From JAWLFY01 sp964462125 (GTDB lineage: Bacteria; Planctomycetota; Planctomycetia; Pirellulales; Pirellulaceae), in assembly GCA_964462125.1 (NCBI GenBank), contig CAYWXT010000003.1, positions 1 through 64,000 of the forward strand: a stretch of 64,000 bases of DNA, given 5' to 3'. A model generated the notes under the pieces. The model had not been told where the DNA came from, did no database searches, and was given only the letters and a program-made list of their open reading frames with translations. Both the position numbers and the translations under genes were made by a program. This document shows, one piece after another, positions 41,401 through 50,178 of this stretch. The stretch's first letter is position 1. Each line of letters starts with the position of its first letter.

Positions 41401-44400
41401 GGGTCGATTGTCCCCATGTCCGCCGCCAGTTCCGCGGCGCCGCGAACCGTGAAGACATCGCCGCCATGGACCGTATTGTTCGTCGGGTCGCCGTCGACGT
41501 CCACGTAATCGAACAGCTCGACGAGGAGGTCGGCGGTGGCTGAGCCGGTGACATTGCCGAGCGCGAGCTCGATGTCGTCGACCAGATGGTCCAGCAGATC
41601 CGGTAGCCAAATCTTCTCCCCGACCGTACCGGCGAACTCTGCGGACGGCGACAGCTGGAACTCGCCCGCCAGCTGCACTTCAAACTCGTTCAGCGCGCCG
41701 GTCGCGGCGGCACTGCCATCGATCTGGCCGGCAATGCGGCTGTCGCCGGTGAAGAAGAAGCCGTCCGTATCGATCCCGAAGCCGACGTTCGCCAGCGGCT
41801 GCAACACTCCGGCGACATTGCCTTGCGGTTCCGTCGCGCCGAGGGCGCCAAGCTCGCCCATGCTAAAGCCGAAGTCGAACGAACGCTCCAGCACCGGAAC
41901 GTTCTCCGCGTCGGAAACAAATCGAAGTCGCAACAGATCGGTCCCAGCGTCGAGGTCGCCGGCAAAGAGATCCGGGATCTGATCGGTGCCGATGGTCGAT
42001 TCGACATCGACCAAATCCTCCAGCAGTTCAAGCCCTCTCTTGGCGCCGTCCAGATCGACGTCAGCGAACCAGTCGCCCGCGGTGTCGAGGAAGTCCGACC
42101 ACCAGCTGTCGGTTTCCTCTTCAGGCTGTTCTTCACTCAGCGGCAGCGGCACTGCGTCAAGCAGGTCCGACCAGGCGTCGCCGAACAGAGTGGGAAACCC
42201 GCTGGTAACGATCGGCAATAGCGCATGCGATAGATCGTCGATCGACGGATAATCGATCTGCGTCGCGACATCGCCGATCTGTCCGCCGTCGATTGGAATG
42301 AGCCAGTCGGCCATGAAATCCAGCTCGCTGGCGGTATCCTGCACATCAAGGTTCAGCTGGAGGCCGATCGTGGCGGTGCCGTCAGCGGTCGGTTCGAGAA
42401 AGCTTGCCGGATCCGCAAGATCGCCGATTCGCACTCGTCGTGTCGGTTCACCGCCGGACAGCGTCACGTCGAGATCAGCCGCCGCCTGACTGCTCGGCAA
42501 GGTACTCAGGCCCAGTCCGGGAACCTGCAGGTCAAACGAGCTTGCCACGGCGCCGTCGGCCGACAGCTCCAGCCGGACCGAACTGTCCCCTTGCACGAAG
42601 AAGCCCGACGCGTCGAGTCCGAGTATCAGTTCGAGATGAAGGTCGGCCGCGTAATCGAGCGAGCCGTCGAGGTCGGCAGCGGCGGCGAGCTGTGCCAAAA
42701 ACGGATGCGTCCCATCGTCGAAATCTGCGAGTTGTTCCAAGCCGACCATCGAGTGGTCGAAACGCACCAGCAATTGGTCGTCAGGTTCGGCCTCGGGATC
42801 ACCGCTGACGGCAAGCACGGTGAACCCGTCGAGCGTTTCGATCTGTTCGGCCAGGTCTTGCAGCGAGTCGGCCGGAGCGGTAGCCGTCGGAAGATTGTTG
42901 TCGGCGACATCGACGAGCAGGCCGGTGTCCCCCGAAAACCCGAACAACGAGTCGAGGGTGTCGACGGCGACGGGCAGTTCGACGCTGTCGAGATCGAACA
43001 GCTTGCCCCACTCAGGTAGCGCCTCGGCCAGCGCCGCGATCCCGGCATTGAATTGTTCTCGCAACTCATCGCCGACCGGCGTCTGAACGACCAGGCTGAT
43101 GTCTTCGGCGCTCGCTTCGACCGCCATTCGGACATCATCGGCATTGGAGGATTCCGGGCCATTGATGGAGGAAGCGGTCACGACCTGATAACGGTCATCC
43201 ACTACAGGCAGGAAGTCGTCGGCAATGTGGATATTCACGTGGTTCAGACTGGCGCTGCCGGTGACGTGGAGCCGGTCGTACGTGGTTCCGGCCAAGTCGT
43301 TGCCGTCGCCGTCAGTAAGCGGCCCCGCAATTTCCACCACCAGTTCGCCATCGCTGGCCGTGTAGTCGCCGTCGATGGTCAATATTCCGGGCGAAAGGCC
43401 CGGCTGAATGCTGCCGCCGCTCTGGGTGACGTCGCCCTGGACGGTACCGCTGCCCTGGAGCACGCCGCCTTCGAGTGCCAGTCCTTGGATCACTTCGAAC
43501 GTTCCGCTTTCGATTCGTGTGGTGCCGCCGGTTTGCGTGGCACTGCGAGTGACAACCAGTTCTCGGTCATCCAAGAGTTCAATCTGTCCGGCATTGTCCA
43601 ACTGCATCCGAAACTCGCTGGTCCCGCCGGCGGACTTGCGCAGCGTTCCCTCGTTGATAAAAAGACGCTCGCTGTCGTCCCGGCCGAAGTGGCCATCCGA
43701 TCGAAGATTGACCAACGCTCCTGGTCGGTTGTGCAATGTAAATGGATCGCTGTTGTTGAAATTCCCATCCACCCACTCGATCGTGCCGAAATTGTCGATC
43801 GTTCGCGTGGGGCTCTCGGAGACGCCATCGGTGATATTGACGTTATCGTTGACGGTCAACGTCGCCCCTTCGGCGATCACAGTCGTCCCTGCCCCTCCCA
43901 TGTCGCCGTCGTTCCAGTCCATGCTTTCGGTCACGGTCAGCGTGCCGTTGCCGAGCAGTCGGCCGCCGGAAATCAGCACCTCGGGGATCGAAGCGTCCTG
44001 GTTGAGTCGCAGACGACTGCCGTCGATCTGGATCGTCTGGATGTCGAGATTTCCGTCTCCCTCGATGATCAGTTCACGGCCGACCAGGATCCGCCCTTGG
44101 CCGATCACGCTGGCGTCAGGTCCCAGGGTGAAGGTCAGCGGCGGCGTCTCGTGATTGCCCGCCGTCTTCAACGTGGTCCCTTCATCGATGACCACGTCGC
44201 CCGTGCTGACCCCGCCGCGGGTAAACGCCAGGGTGCCACGCTCGACCTGAACCGTTCCGGTATTGTCCAGTCGCATCCGGAGTTCGCTGGTACCACCGCC
44301 GCCCGATTTGCGGAGCGTTCCCTCGTTGATCAGGACACGTCCGCTATTGTTGGTGCCGAGCCGGCCGTTGGATTGGACATCGATCAACGCCCCGGGACGG

Positions 44401-45598
44401 TTGTGAAGCGTGAGCGGGTCGGTCGCGCCAATGTTGCCGCTGACCCACTCGACCGTGCCGTAGTTGTCGATTGTTCGCGTCGGGCTCTCGGAGAGGCCAT
44501 CGCTGACATGGACGTTGCCATCGACGGTCAGCGTGGCCCCATCGGCGATCACGGTCGTCCCATCGCCCCCCATGTCGCCGTCGGTCCAGGTCATGCTGTC
44601 GGTCACCGTCAGCGTACCGGATCCAAGGAGCCGGCCGCCGGAAATCAGCACCTCGGGGATCGAAGCGTCACGATTCAGGTGTAGACGGCCGCGATGGCCG
44701 ACCGTTTCGACCATTACCACGTCCATCAACCCATCGCCTTCGATGAAAACCCCTTCGCGGGCGTCGACCAAAAACCGGCCCTCGCCAACGAGGCTGCCGC
44801 CGTCATCCAGCGAGATGACGAACAAGCTCCCGCCCTGAGCGCTATTGTCCATGAACTCCAGGGTGGTACCCGCGTCGAAGGACAGGTGGCCCGTACTGAC
44901 CCCGCCGCGAGCCAAGGCCAGCGTGCCACGCTCGACCTGAACCGTTCCGGTATTGTCCAATCGCATCCGGAGTTCGCTGGTACCACCGCCGCCCGATTTG
45001 CGGAGCGTTCCCTCGNNNNNNNNNNNNNNNNNNNNNNNNNNNNNNNNNNNNNNNNNNNNNNNNNNNNNNNNNNNNNNNNNNNNNNNNNNNNNNNNNNNNN
45101 NNNNNNNNNNNNNNNGCCCCCCATGTCGCCGTCGGTCCAGGTCATGCTGTCGGTCACCGTCAGCGTACCGCTGCCGTCCAGTTGCCCCATCAGTTTCACC
45201 GGGCCGTCGAGCTGTGAGGCGGCGTTGAGCGAGAAATCCACGTTGGAAGGAATTGTCAACCCAGCAGCGCTGTGAAGGCGATTCACCGTCGCATCGTCGT
45301 CCACCGAGATGGTCAGGTCGGTGAACTCCGCCGAAATTTCCACATCGTCCTCTGCCGTGGGAAGAACGTTGTCGACTTGGTTGGTCGCGTCAAACCAATT
45401 GGCCTCGTCGTGCCAATTGCTGCTGGCCCCGCCACCGTCCCAGACGATCGTGGCAAGAACACGACGGTCTTCGAGATGTTCCATCAGCACACGACGCTGC
45501 CAAAGGGCATGGCGTCGTCTCGTTCCGCTCGTCGTCCGCCGGCTCTGGATCCGCGTCGGTCGTTTGCGTCGTGTCCGTGAGAAGGAAGGAAAGACCAT
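23448..45598 (-). CDS. Giant multidomain surface protein (~7,430 residues) with dockerin; contains assembly gap
   Basis: The start is ATG 45598, with GAGGA placed 7 bases upstream. The N-terminus is Arg-rich and carries MEHLEDRRVLA, the planctomycete relative of LEPR-XLL motifs, rather than a classical signal peptide. The order then is: a WDGGG...SNWHDEANW domain; three autotransporter-like beta repeats (45170-43300); a ~13.8-kb beta-rich middle with duplicated modules; Calx-beta-like domains (29240-28440); a lectin-like segment (28240-27700); cadherin/tandem-95-like repeats (27330-26180); an SdrD-type Ca2+ segment (about 26150-25930); Calx-beta (25230-24890); a choice-of-anchor-U-like domain (24860-24400); PKD (24370-24100); and a dockerin (24082-23850). 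The 100 N at 45016-45115 break the frame as written. Replacing them with 239 bases, as predicted from the repeat copy, rejoins both halves into one frame of 7,430 codons. It is probably secreted and involved in adhesion, matrix or polysaccharide contact. Exact function is unknown. Confidence 0.8.
23850..24082 (-). other. Dockerin type I-like domain at the C-terminus of the giant protein
   Basis: Two Ca2+-loop/helix units are visible. The first is DVNDDGRVSTLDALMVIHHL, and the second has DVSGNGAVTPLDSLHVIN. Spacing and the paired D-x-N/S-x-D/N pattern fit dockerin type I. A ~130-residue low-complexity tail follows to the stop. In clostridia dockerins bind cohesins; in planctomycetes the partner is generally unclear. 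No cohesin is recognisable in this window. Confidence 0.75.
29300..43100 (-). other. Uncharacterised beta-rich middle region of the giant protein with duplicated modules
   Basis: About 4,600 residues with few recognisable domains. The composition is strongly acidic and rich in Gly, Asp, Leu and Val, suggesting beta structure and Ca2+ binding. EF-like loops occur (e.g. DRNRDDEVSASE near 32980 and a DPDGNR-type loop near 33500). Internal copies are visible. GLSGLLPVDLTKVRIAGID (about 35820), GLAGILPLDLTRVAIEAID (about 37200) and GIGGVLPFDISRLTLAFPD (about 39510) head similar blocks. A shorter motif (ADSARLFPD, AESIKLLPD, ATSATLLPG) heads modules near 38160, 38600 and 37650. Confidence 0.55.
40420..41070 (-). 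other. NVNMAGGG...WNNLSG-type jelly-roll-like domain within the giant protein
   Basis: The segment begins INVNMAGGGGNPMTPEE, continues AGVHDDHWNNLSG-like, and ends in YDVYAYHSGD and FTVGDTDLYAR strands. This pattern recalls a domain common in planctomycete and verrucomicrobial surface proteins and enzymes, possibly carbohydrate binding. It stands out from the repetitive sequence on both sides and looks like a discrete inserted domain. Family recall only; the ligand is unknown. Confidence 0.5.
43500..45170 (-). repeat. Tandem ~670-690-bp coding repeats (autotransporter-like beta units)
   Basis: Three consecutive units, each starting G(S/N)GTLTVT(D/E)SM, carry the shared elements DGDMGG, SPTRTIDN, LHNRPGAL, NEGTLRKS and DASIPEVLISGGRLL. 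Starts are near 45170, 44620 and 43949. Units 1 and 2 are almost identical in DNA: 44923-45015 matches 44233-44325 with one mismatch, and 45116-45170 matches 44565-44619 exactly. The third unit is more diverged and ends in the passenger-repeat-like GGVLQGSGTVQGDV...PGLSPGILTIDGDY. This recent duplication explains the assembly gap. Confidence 0.85.
45016..45115. other. Assembly gap (exactly 100 N)
   Basis: One hundred N, the usual placeholder for a gap of unknown size. It sits inside repeat unit 1 of the giant gene. The left flank aligns to unit 2 at an offset of 690 bases and the right flank at 551 bases, so the missing stretch should be 100+139=239 bases if unit 1 equals unit 2. A 239-base fill brings the two flanking halves into the same frame. 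Confidence 0.95.
45440..45598 (-). other. N-terminal export-type motif region of the giant protein
   Basis: The first ~50 codons are Arg-rich and end in LMEHLEDRRVLA. Many very large planctomycete surface proteins begin this way (recalled), in place of a standard Sec signal peptide. The following residues (TIVWDGGGASSNWHDEANW) begin the surface domain. The SD-like GAGGA lies just upstream of the ATG. A more upstream TTG at 45646 in the same frame falls inside the 17-bp repeat and has no better ribosome site. Confidence 0.6.
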
Positions 45599-45642
45599 CG
45601 AGAATTCCTCAAATGAAAGCAGCGCTCCCGTCGCCCCGATCT

Positions 45643-45710
45643 GCAAATGAACGAGGGCCGCAAATGAACGAGGGCCGCAAATGAACGAGGGCCGCGAATG
45701 AACAAGGCCA
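45643..45710. repeat. 17-bp tandem direct repeats in divergent promoter region
   Basis: Three perfect copies of GCAAATGAACGAGGGCC (45643-45659, 45660-45676, 45677-45693) are followed by a degenerate fourth (45694-45710). They sit 45 bp upstream of the giant gene's start and about 150 bp upstream of the sigma-factor start. Tandem 17-bp units between divergent genes could be protein-binding sites. They also contain ATGs that give a spurious upstream start to the sigma gene. Confidence 0.85.
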
Positions 45711-45862
45711 CGATGGTCTCCACGATCCGCTTTTCCGCGAAACCGGACGCAGAATTTATGCGATTTTGTTTCCTATTGGGGGGATGGCGTGGTAGCCTGG
45801 GTTTTCGTCGGCTTTCACCCCCCATCCAGGAACAAGGGATTGCTCCGAGGAGTGTCGCATCG

Positions 45863-46540
45863 ATGCCGCCTGATCCTTGTCAATCATCGCGTCCCCTCCA
45901 GGAGCTCGACGAGAAGCCCGGTTTTCGTGAGTTGTTGGCAGCTGCGAAGAATGGGTGCCGTGAGTCGACCGGTGTGCTGGTGGAGCGGTTTCGCACTTAT
46001 TTACTGTTGATCGCGAACCAGGATCTCGATGCTGACGTGCGGCCAAAAGTTGGTGCCTCGGACGTGGTTCAGGAAACGTGTTGCGCCGCCCACCGTTCGA
46101 TCACCGATTTCCGCGGTCAGTCCGAAAGCGACCTTCGCCGGTGGCTTCGCCATATTCTGATCAACGACCTTCAAAAAACCCGGCGTTCGTTTCACGCCAC
46201 CACCAAGCGACAGGTCCAACGAGAGATTCCCCTTTCCGATCAAGCTCGCTCCTGCAATTCCCTTGTGGCGATCACTCAAGAGGAAACAGCCCCCGACGAA
46301 CAAGCGTTGCGAAAAGAGGAAGCTGAGTCGTTGCGTGCGGCGATGGATCTGCTAAATCCGGAGCATTTTCAGGTGCTACATCTTAGGAACTGGCTCGATC
46401 TTTCCTTCGAGGAGATCGGAGTCCGGATGGAGCGGAGTCCCGATGCGGCGCGAAAGCTTTGGTCCCGAGCCGTGTTACAGTTGCAGCGACTATTGAATTC
46501 GGGTGAATCTTCCACGCATGTCAGACGACTCTCAAGCTGA
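45863..46540 (+). CDS. ECF-type RNA polymerase sigma factor
   Basis: This 225-residue protein has sigma region 2 at about 40-110 (including VGASDVVQETC, FRGQSESDLRRWLRHIL and NDLQKTRR). Region 4 is at about 155-212 (LNPEHFQVLHLRNWLDLSFEEIG, an HTH split here by its loop, then SPDAARKLWSRAV). This is the planctomycete ECF type usually encoded next to Ser/Thr kinases. The ATG at 45863 is chosen: GAGG lies about 13 bases upstream and the homologous part begins soon after. An upstream ATG at 45698 lies in the tandem repeat. The gene overlaps the kinase gene by 23 bases, so the two are co-expressed. No anti-sigma gene is adjacent; the kinase may take that control role (inference). Confidence 0.93.
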   Translation: MPPDPCQSSRPLQELDEKPGFRELLAAAKNGCRESTGVLVERFRTYLLLIANQDLDADVRPKVGASDVVQETCCAAHRSITDFRGQSESDLRRWLRHILINDLQKTRRSFHATTKRQVQREIPLSDQARSCNSLVAITQEETAPDEQALRKEEAESLRAAMDLLNPEHFQVLHLRNWLDLSFEEIGVRMERSPDAARKLWSRAVLQLQRLLNSGESSTHVRRLSS

Positions 46541-49500
46541 AGACCGGTTCGCTCTCGAGTTGGAGCAGCAGGAGGCGAGGATATTAGCCGGTGGCGAAGC
46601 GACGACCGGTGATCGGCCAGACTCCGCGGCGACACAATTGCAGGGCGAGGCAAAATTGACTGCGGCGACGGATGTGCTGCGGCTGATTCACCGGGCGCGA
46701 AGTACCGAGCAACGGGTCGGTCGACTTGCGGCACCCTCACTGCGACGAATCGGACGATTCGAAGTCGTTCGGTTGTTGGGAGAAGGTGGATTTGGCTTGG
46801 TCTATCTGGCACGCGACACGAAGCTTGACCGCCTCGTTGCTATCAAGATCCCCAAACCCCAGGTGCTGGCGTCCGCATCCACGATACGGCGTTTCATCCG
46901 GGAAGGAAATGCAGCCGCAGCACTGAATCATCCCCACATCGTCCCCGTCTTTGAAGTGGGTGAGTTCGAGGGTGTCGCGTTTATCGCGGCGGCCTATTGC
47001 CCGGGGGTGACCCTTGCCCAGTGGCTTGAGCAGCACGGACGGTCGGCAACGCCGTCGACGGCCGCCGCAATCGTCGCTCGGCTTGCTGACGCGATCGAAC
47101 ACGCCCACCGCCGCGGCGTCGTTCACCGTGACCTGAAACCGGCGAACGTCTTGTTGCAGCAGGAGGAAGCGGAAAGTGACGACCCTCAGGGTACCACAAC
47201 GCCTGACCGATCGGAGCAATCGCGTTCAGGTGAACAAGACCGATCCGTATGCCTGGCTGATTGCGTTCAGATCATCGATTTCGGCCTCGCTAGTTTGCCG
47301 TCTCCTGATTCGACGACTCAGACGGGTGACGTATTGGGTACCCCGTGCTACATGTCACCGGAACAGCTGGAACGCGGGTCGGCCGATGTGGGACCAGAAT
47401 CCGATATCTTCGCCCTGGGGATCATCCTGTATGAGCTGCTCTGCGGGCGGCCGCCGTTTCGCGGTGCAACCCCACTGGCCACGCTCGATGCAATCCGTTC
47501 CCAAGAACCGATCGGTCCTCATCAGATTGACGCCGCGATCCCTCGCGACCTCGAAGCGATCACGCTCAAATGTTTAGAGAAGTCCCCGCGGCATCGCTAT
47601 CCGTCCGCCGCAGCCCTCGCGGATGATCTAGGACGATTCCAGGCGGGCGAGCCGGTTCGGGCGAGATCGATTCATCGCCTCGAGCGGTTCTCCCGCTGGT
47701 GTTGCCGCAATCCACTGGTCGCCGGACTAGCCGCCTCCGTTGTGCTATTGGCGATCGGTGCGACCGTGATGTCAATTCAACTCGGGATCGCCCAAGGAAA
47801 GACCACGCGTTCGCTCGCCGATGCGTTGCGCGCCAAACAGCAGGCGACTCGAAGTGAGTTGGATGCACAACTGGCCTTCGCCGAAGCGGTCCAGGTGGCG
47901 GGAAGTTCAGGACAGCGGGAACGAAGTTTGGTGGCCCTACGGCGGGCGGCGGAATTGGCGAGCGAGGTGTCATTGCCGGAGGACAGGCGGCAACGGTTGC
48001 GAAACGCGGTGATTGTAGGTCTTGCCAAGTCCGATTTGGTCTCTGACCGTAGCTGGTCAGTCGACATCGCCGGAGATGTGTTCTTGGCCACCGATCCCGA
48101 TTGCGAGCTCTACGCCTGTGTCGAACCGGACGGCAAGGACGTTTGCTTGCGCCGATTGGATGACGGTCGCGTGGAAAGGTCGCTTGCGATGCCGAACGAC
48201 TTGGCGAGACTGATCGGCTTCCGCTTCAGCCGCGACGGTTCACGGCTAGGCGCGAGGTACGAATCTCGCGACGAAAAGCAACGGATGCGAATCTGGGAAT
48301 TGTCAGACGGTCGCACGCTGGGCGACACGGTGATCAGCGGTTTTGGTCAAGCAGCCGATTTCTCACCGAATGGATCGCTCGTCGTCGCCGCCCAACCCGA
48401 TAATTCCGTCGATCTTTTCCGGTTGCCTTCATTCGAAAAACTACCGAAATGGCAATTGGAATCTGGTGCCCAAACTCTGGTGATTTCCGCCGACGGGGAT
48501 ACGCTGGCCATCTTTCATGACGCAACCATTGAGTTGTATCAGGTCGAGTCCCGCGAACGGACCGGTGCCTTCGACTGCCCTTCATACGCGTATGCCATGG
48601 AGTTCTCTCCGGATGGTCGCTTCCTAGCGGCTGGGTGTCGGGATGGAAAGATTCGGTTTTATGAGCTGCCTTCGGCTCCGCCACGATCCGATGCCGATCG
48701 TCGAATTCCCAAGCTCGGTGACGCCACAACGCCCCGAATGATTCTGGACGGTCACTCCGCGATGGTGGTTCGACTTGCTTGGCATCCTTCACAGCCTCTC
48801 TTGGCCAGCGGCGCCATGGATGGCAAAACGGTGTTGTGGGATCTGCGAAGCCAGCAGCCCCTGTTGGCTGTCGATGAAAAATGCACCAACTTCAGCCGCG
48901 ATGGCCGTTGGTTGGGAACCGAAGGGGGGAGATTACGAGTGCAGCTGAGCCATTCGTATCGAAGGTTCGCTCAATCGGATGCGCCAGTTCCCCTGCCCAT
49001 CGATCTCGGTTTCTATCCGCGTGGTCAGGTGACCTCCGAAATCGACTACTGGGACACGCTTCCCGGCTCCAGCCTCGTGGTCGGCCAGAATTTTTTTCAC
49101 GCGGTGTTTCGCGATTTGGCAACGGACACGGCCCTCGCTGATGTCAACGTGCCCGCCTGTTGGTTTCGCTTCGGCCGACGCGGCAAGTACATGTATGCGG
49201 CATCGCAGGTGGCTGGATTTTGCCGCCTGCCGATCGCGCGCGAGGAGACACCACAAGAATCGATACTCCGGATCGGACCACCAGAGTCACTCTCTCCGCT
49301 TCCCGCAGGACCATTCGCGATCACGGGACAACGTCTATTGCTGACGCCCTATCTGCAACCGACTCAGGTTTTGAACCTGCGATCGGGCGAAAAGCAAGCG
49401 GCACTGGGCAGCCACCCTTATACGTTTTGGTGTGACTTGTCACCCGACGGCCGCCTTGCCGCGACGGGGACGATGAAGTCGAGCGGCGTGAGGATCTTCG

Positions 49501-50069
49501 ACACGGAAACGGGGCAGCGGGTGAGAACCCTGCCCGCTGGGACGGCCGCTCCTTGGTTCAGTCCTGACGGCTCGTTGCTGGTCGTCGCGGAAAGCGGGAG
49601 GTTCACGTTTTACGGAACCGAAGATTGGCAGCCCGTGCATCAAGTTCAATCGATCGCGGGTGGAATCTGGCCCAGCAGCATCGCATTTTCTGCCGATGGC
49701 CAAATCATCGCTCTGGAAATGGGCTCACGGATTGAACTGATCGACAGTGAAAGCTTTACTCCCTTGGCAAGCTTTCAAGTCGCTGAGAATGAACTGGTCG
49801 CGTCGATTCGGTTCTCCGGCGACGGACGCTATCTGATCAGTGGCGGCGGCGACCAGCACACCACGCACGTTTGGGATCTCGACCGCATTCGGCGAACACT
49901 CCGGCATCTTGCGTTGGACTGGAAACACGACGAGCCGCTCTCGGAATTCGCCGACAGCCAAAAACCAATTCGCTTGCAACTCGATCTCGGGGCGCTGACC
50001 GAGCCATGGTCAGCCACCGCAATCCGTACGCCACCATCAGCGGAATCCCTCACGCAGCCGCCTCGCTGA
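46518..50069 (+). CDS. Membrane Ser/Thr protein kinase with C-terminal WD40-type beta-propeller
   Basis: This 1,183-residue protein begins with ~78 residues of variable sequence. The Hanks-type kinase domain follows: Gly loop LGEGGFGLV (88-96), catalytic Lys110, HRDLKPAN (203-210), DFG (254-256) and the activation-segment end GTPCYMSPEQ. A Ser/Asp/Glu/Gln-rich stretch of about 30 residues lies between HRDLKPANVLL and DFG, longer than usual. One membrane helix (about 400-420) separates the kinase from a ~700-residue region of WD40-like repeats (FSPDGRFLAAG, WDLRSQQPLL, FSGDGRYLISGGGD). The propeller would lie outside and the kinase inside. ATG 46518 is preferred; a GTG at 46503 is also in frame. 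Overlap with the sigma gene suggests a joint signalling unit. Confidence 0.92.
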   Translation: MSDDSQAEDRFALELEQQEARILAGGEATTGDRPDSAATQLQGEAKLTAATDVLRLIHRARSTEQRVGRLAAPSLRRIGRFEVVRLLGEGGFGLVYLARDTKLDRLVAIKIPKPQVLASASTIRRFIREGNAAAALNHPHIVPVFEVGEFEGVAFIAAAYCPGVTLAQWLEQHGRSATPSTAAAIVARLADAIEHAHRRGVVHRDLKPANVLLQQEEAESDDPQGTTTPDRSEQSRSGEQDRSVCLADCVQIIDFGLASLPSPDSTTQTGDVLGTPCYMSPEQLERGSADVGPESDIFALGIILYELLCGRPPFRGATPLATLDAIRSQEPIGPHQIDAAIPRDLEAITLKCLEKSPRHRYPSAAALADDLGRFQAGEPVRARSIHRLERFSRWCCRNPLVAGLAASVVLLAIGATVMSIQLGIAQGKTTRSLADALRAKQQATRSELDAQLAFAEAVQVAGSSGQRERSLVALRRAAELASEVSLPEDRRQRLRNAVIVGLAKSDLVSDRSWSVDIAGDVFLATDPDCELYACVEPDGKDVCLRRLDDGRVERSLAMPNDLARLIGFRFSRDGSRLGARYESRDEKQRMRIWELSDGRTLGDTVISGFGQAADFSPNGSLVVAAQPDNSVDLFRLPSFEKLPKWQLESGAQTLVISADGDTLAIFHDATIELYQVESRERTGAFDCPSYAYAMEFSPDGRFLAAGCRDGKIRFYELPSAPPRSDADRRIPKLGDATTPRMILDGHSAMVVRLAWHPSQPLLASGAMDGKTVLWDLRSQQPLLAVDEKCTNFSRDGRWLGTEGGRLRVQLSHSYRRFAQSDAPVPLPIDLGFYPRGQVTSEIDYWDTLPGSSLVVGQNFFHAVFRDLATDTALADVNVPACWFRFGRRGKYMYAASQVAGFCRLPIAREETPQESILRIGPPESLSPLPAGPFAITGQRLLLTPYLQPTQVLNLRSGEKQAALGSHPYTFWCDLSPDGRLAATGTMKSSGVRIFDTETGQRVRTLPAGTAAPWFSPDGSLLVVAESGRFTFYGTEDWQPVHQVQSIAGGIWPSSIAFSADGQIIALEMGSRIELIDSESFTPLASFQVAENELVASIRFSGDGRYLISGGGDQHTTHVWDLDRIRRTLRHLALDWKHDEPLSEFADSQKPIRLQLDLGALTEPWSATAIRTPPSAESLTQPPR

Positions 50070-50104
50070 AAAAAGATCGGCGCCGCGCAGAACGCCTGAC
50101 GCCG
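50069..50104 (-). terminator. Probable intrinsic terminator of rpoC
   Basis: On the minus strand, CGGCG (50104-50100) pairs with CGCCG (50082-50078). An inner GCG/CGC stem (50094-50084) also forms, and a T6 run (50074-50069) follows closely. The T-run overlaps the stop codon of the convergent kinase gene. A second perfect hairpin, GATCCC-ATC-GGGATC, lies between this and rpoC at 50134-50148. Confidence 0.6.
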
Positions 50105-50178
50105 CCAGCAACCGTTCCGGCGCCGCCATCTGTGATCCCATCGGGATCGTGGCCGGGCGCGATTGACGGCGCGGCGGC

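Noticed and set aside
44726..45115. Continuation of the N-terminal half of the giant gene through the N-run in the written frame
   Set aside because: The 100 N are a placeholder. After the gap this frame turns to Arg/Ser-rich nonsense, while the other frame continues the repeat.
45698..45862. Earlier ATG start for the ECF sigma factor
   Set aside because: It lies in the 17-bp tandem repeat; the encoded ~55 residues are not sigma-like and the ATG at 45863 has a better ribosome site.
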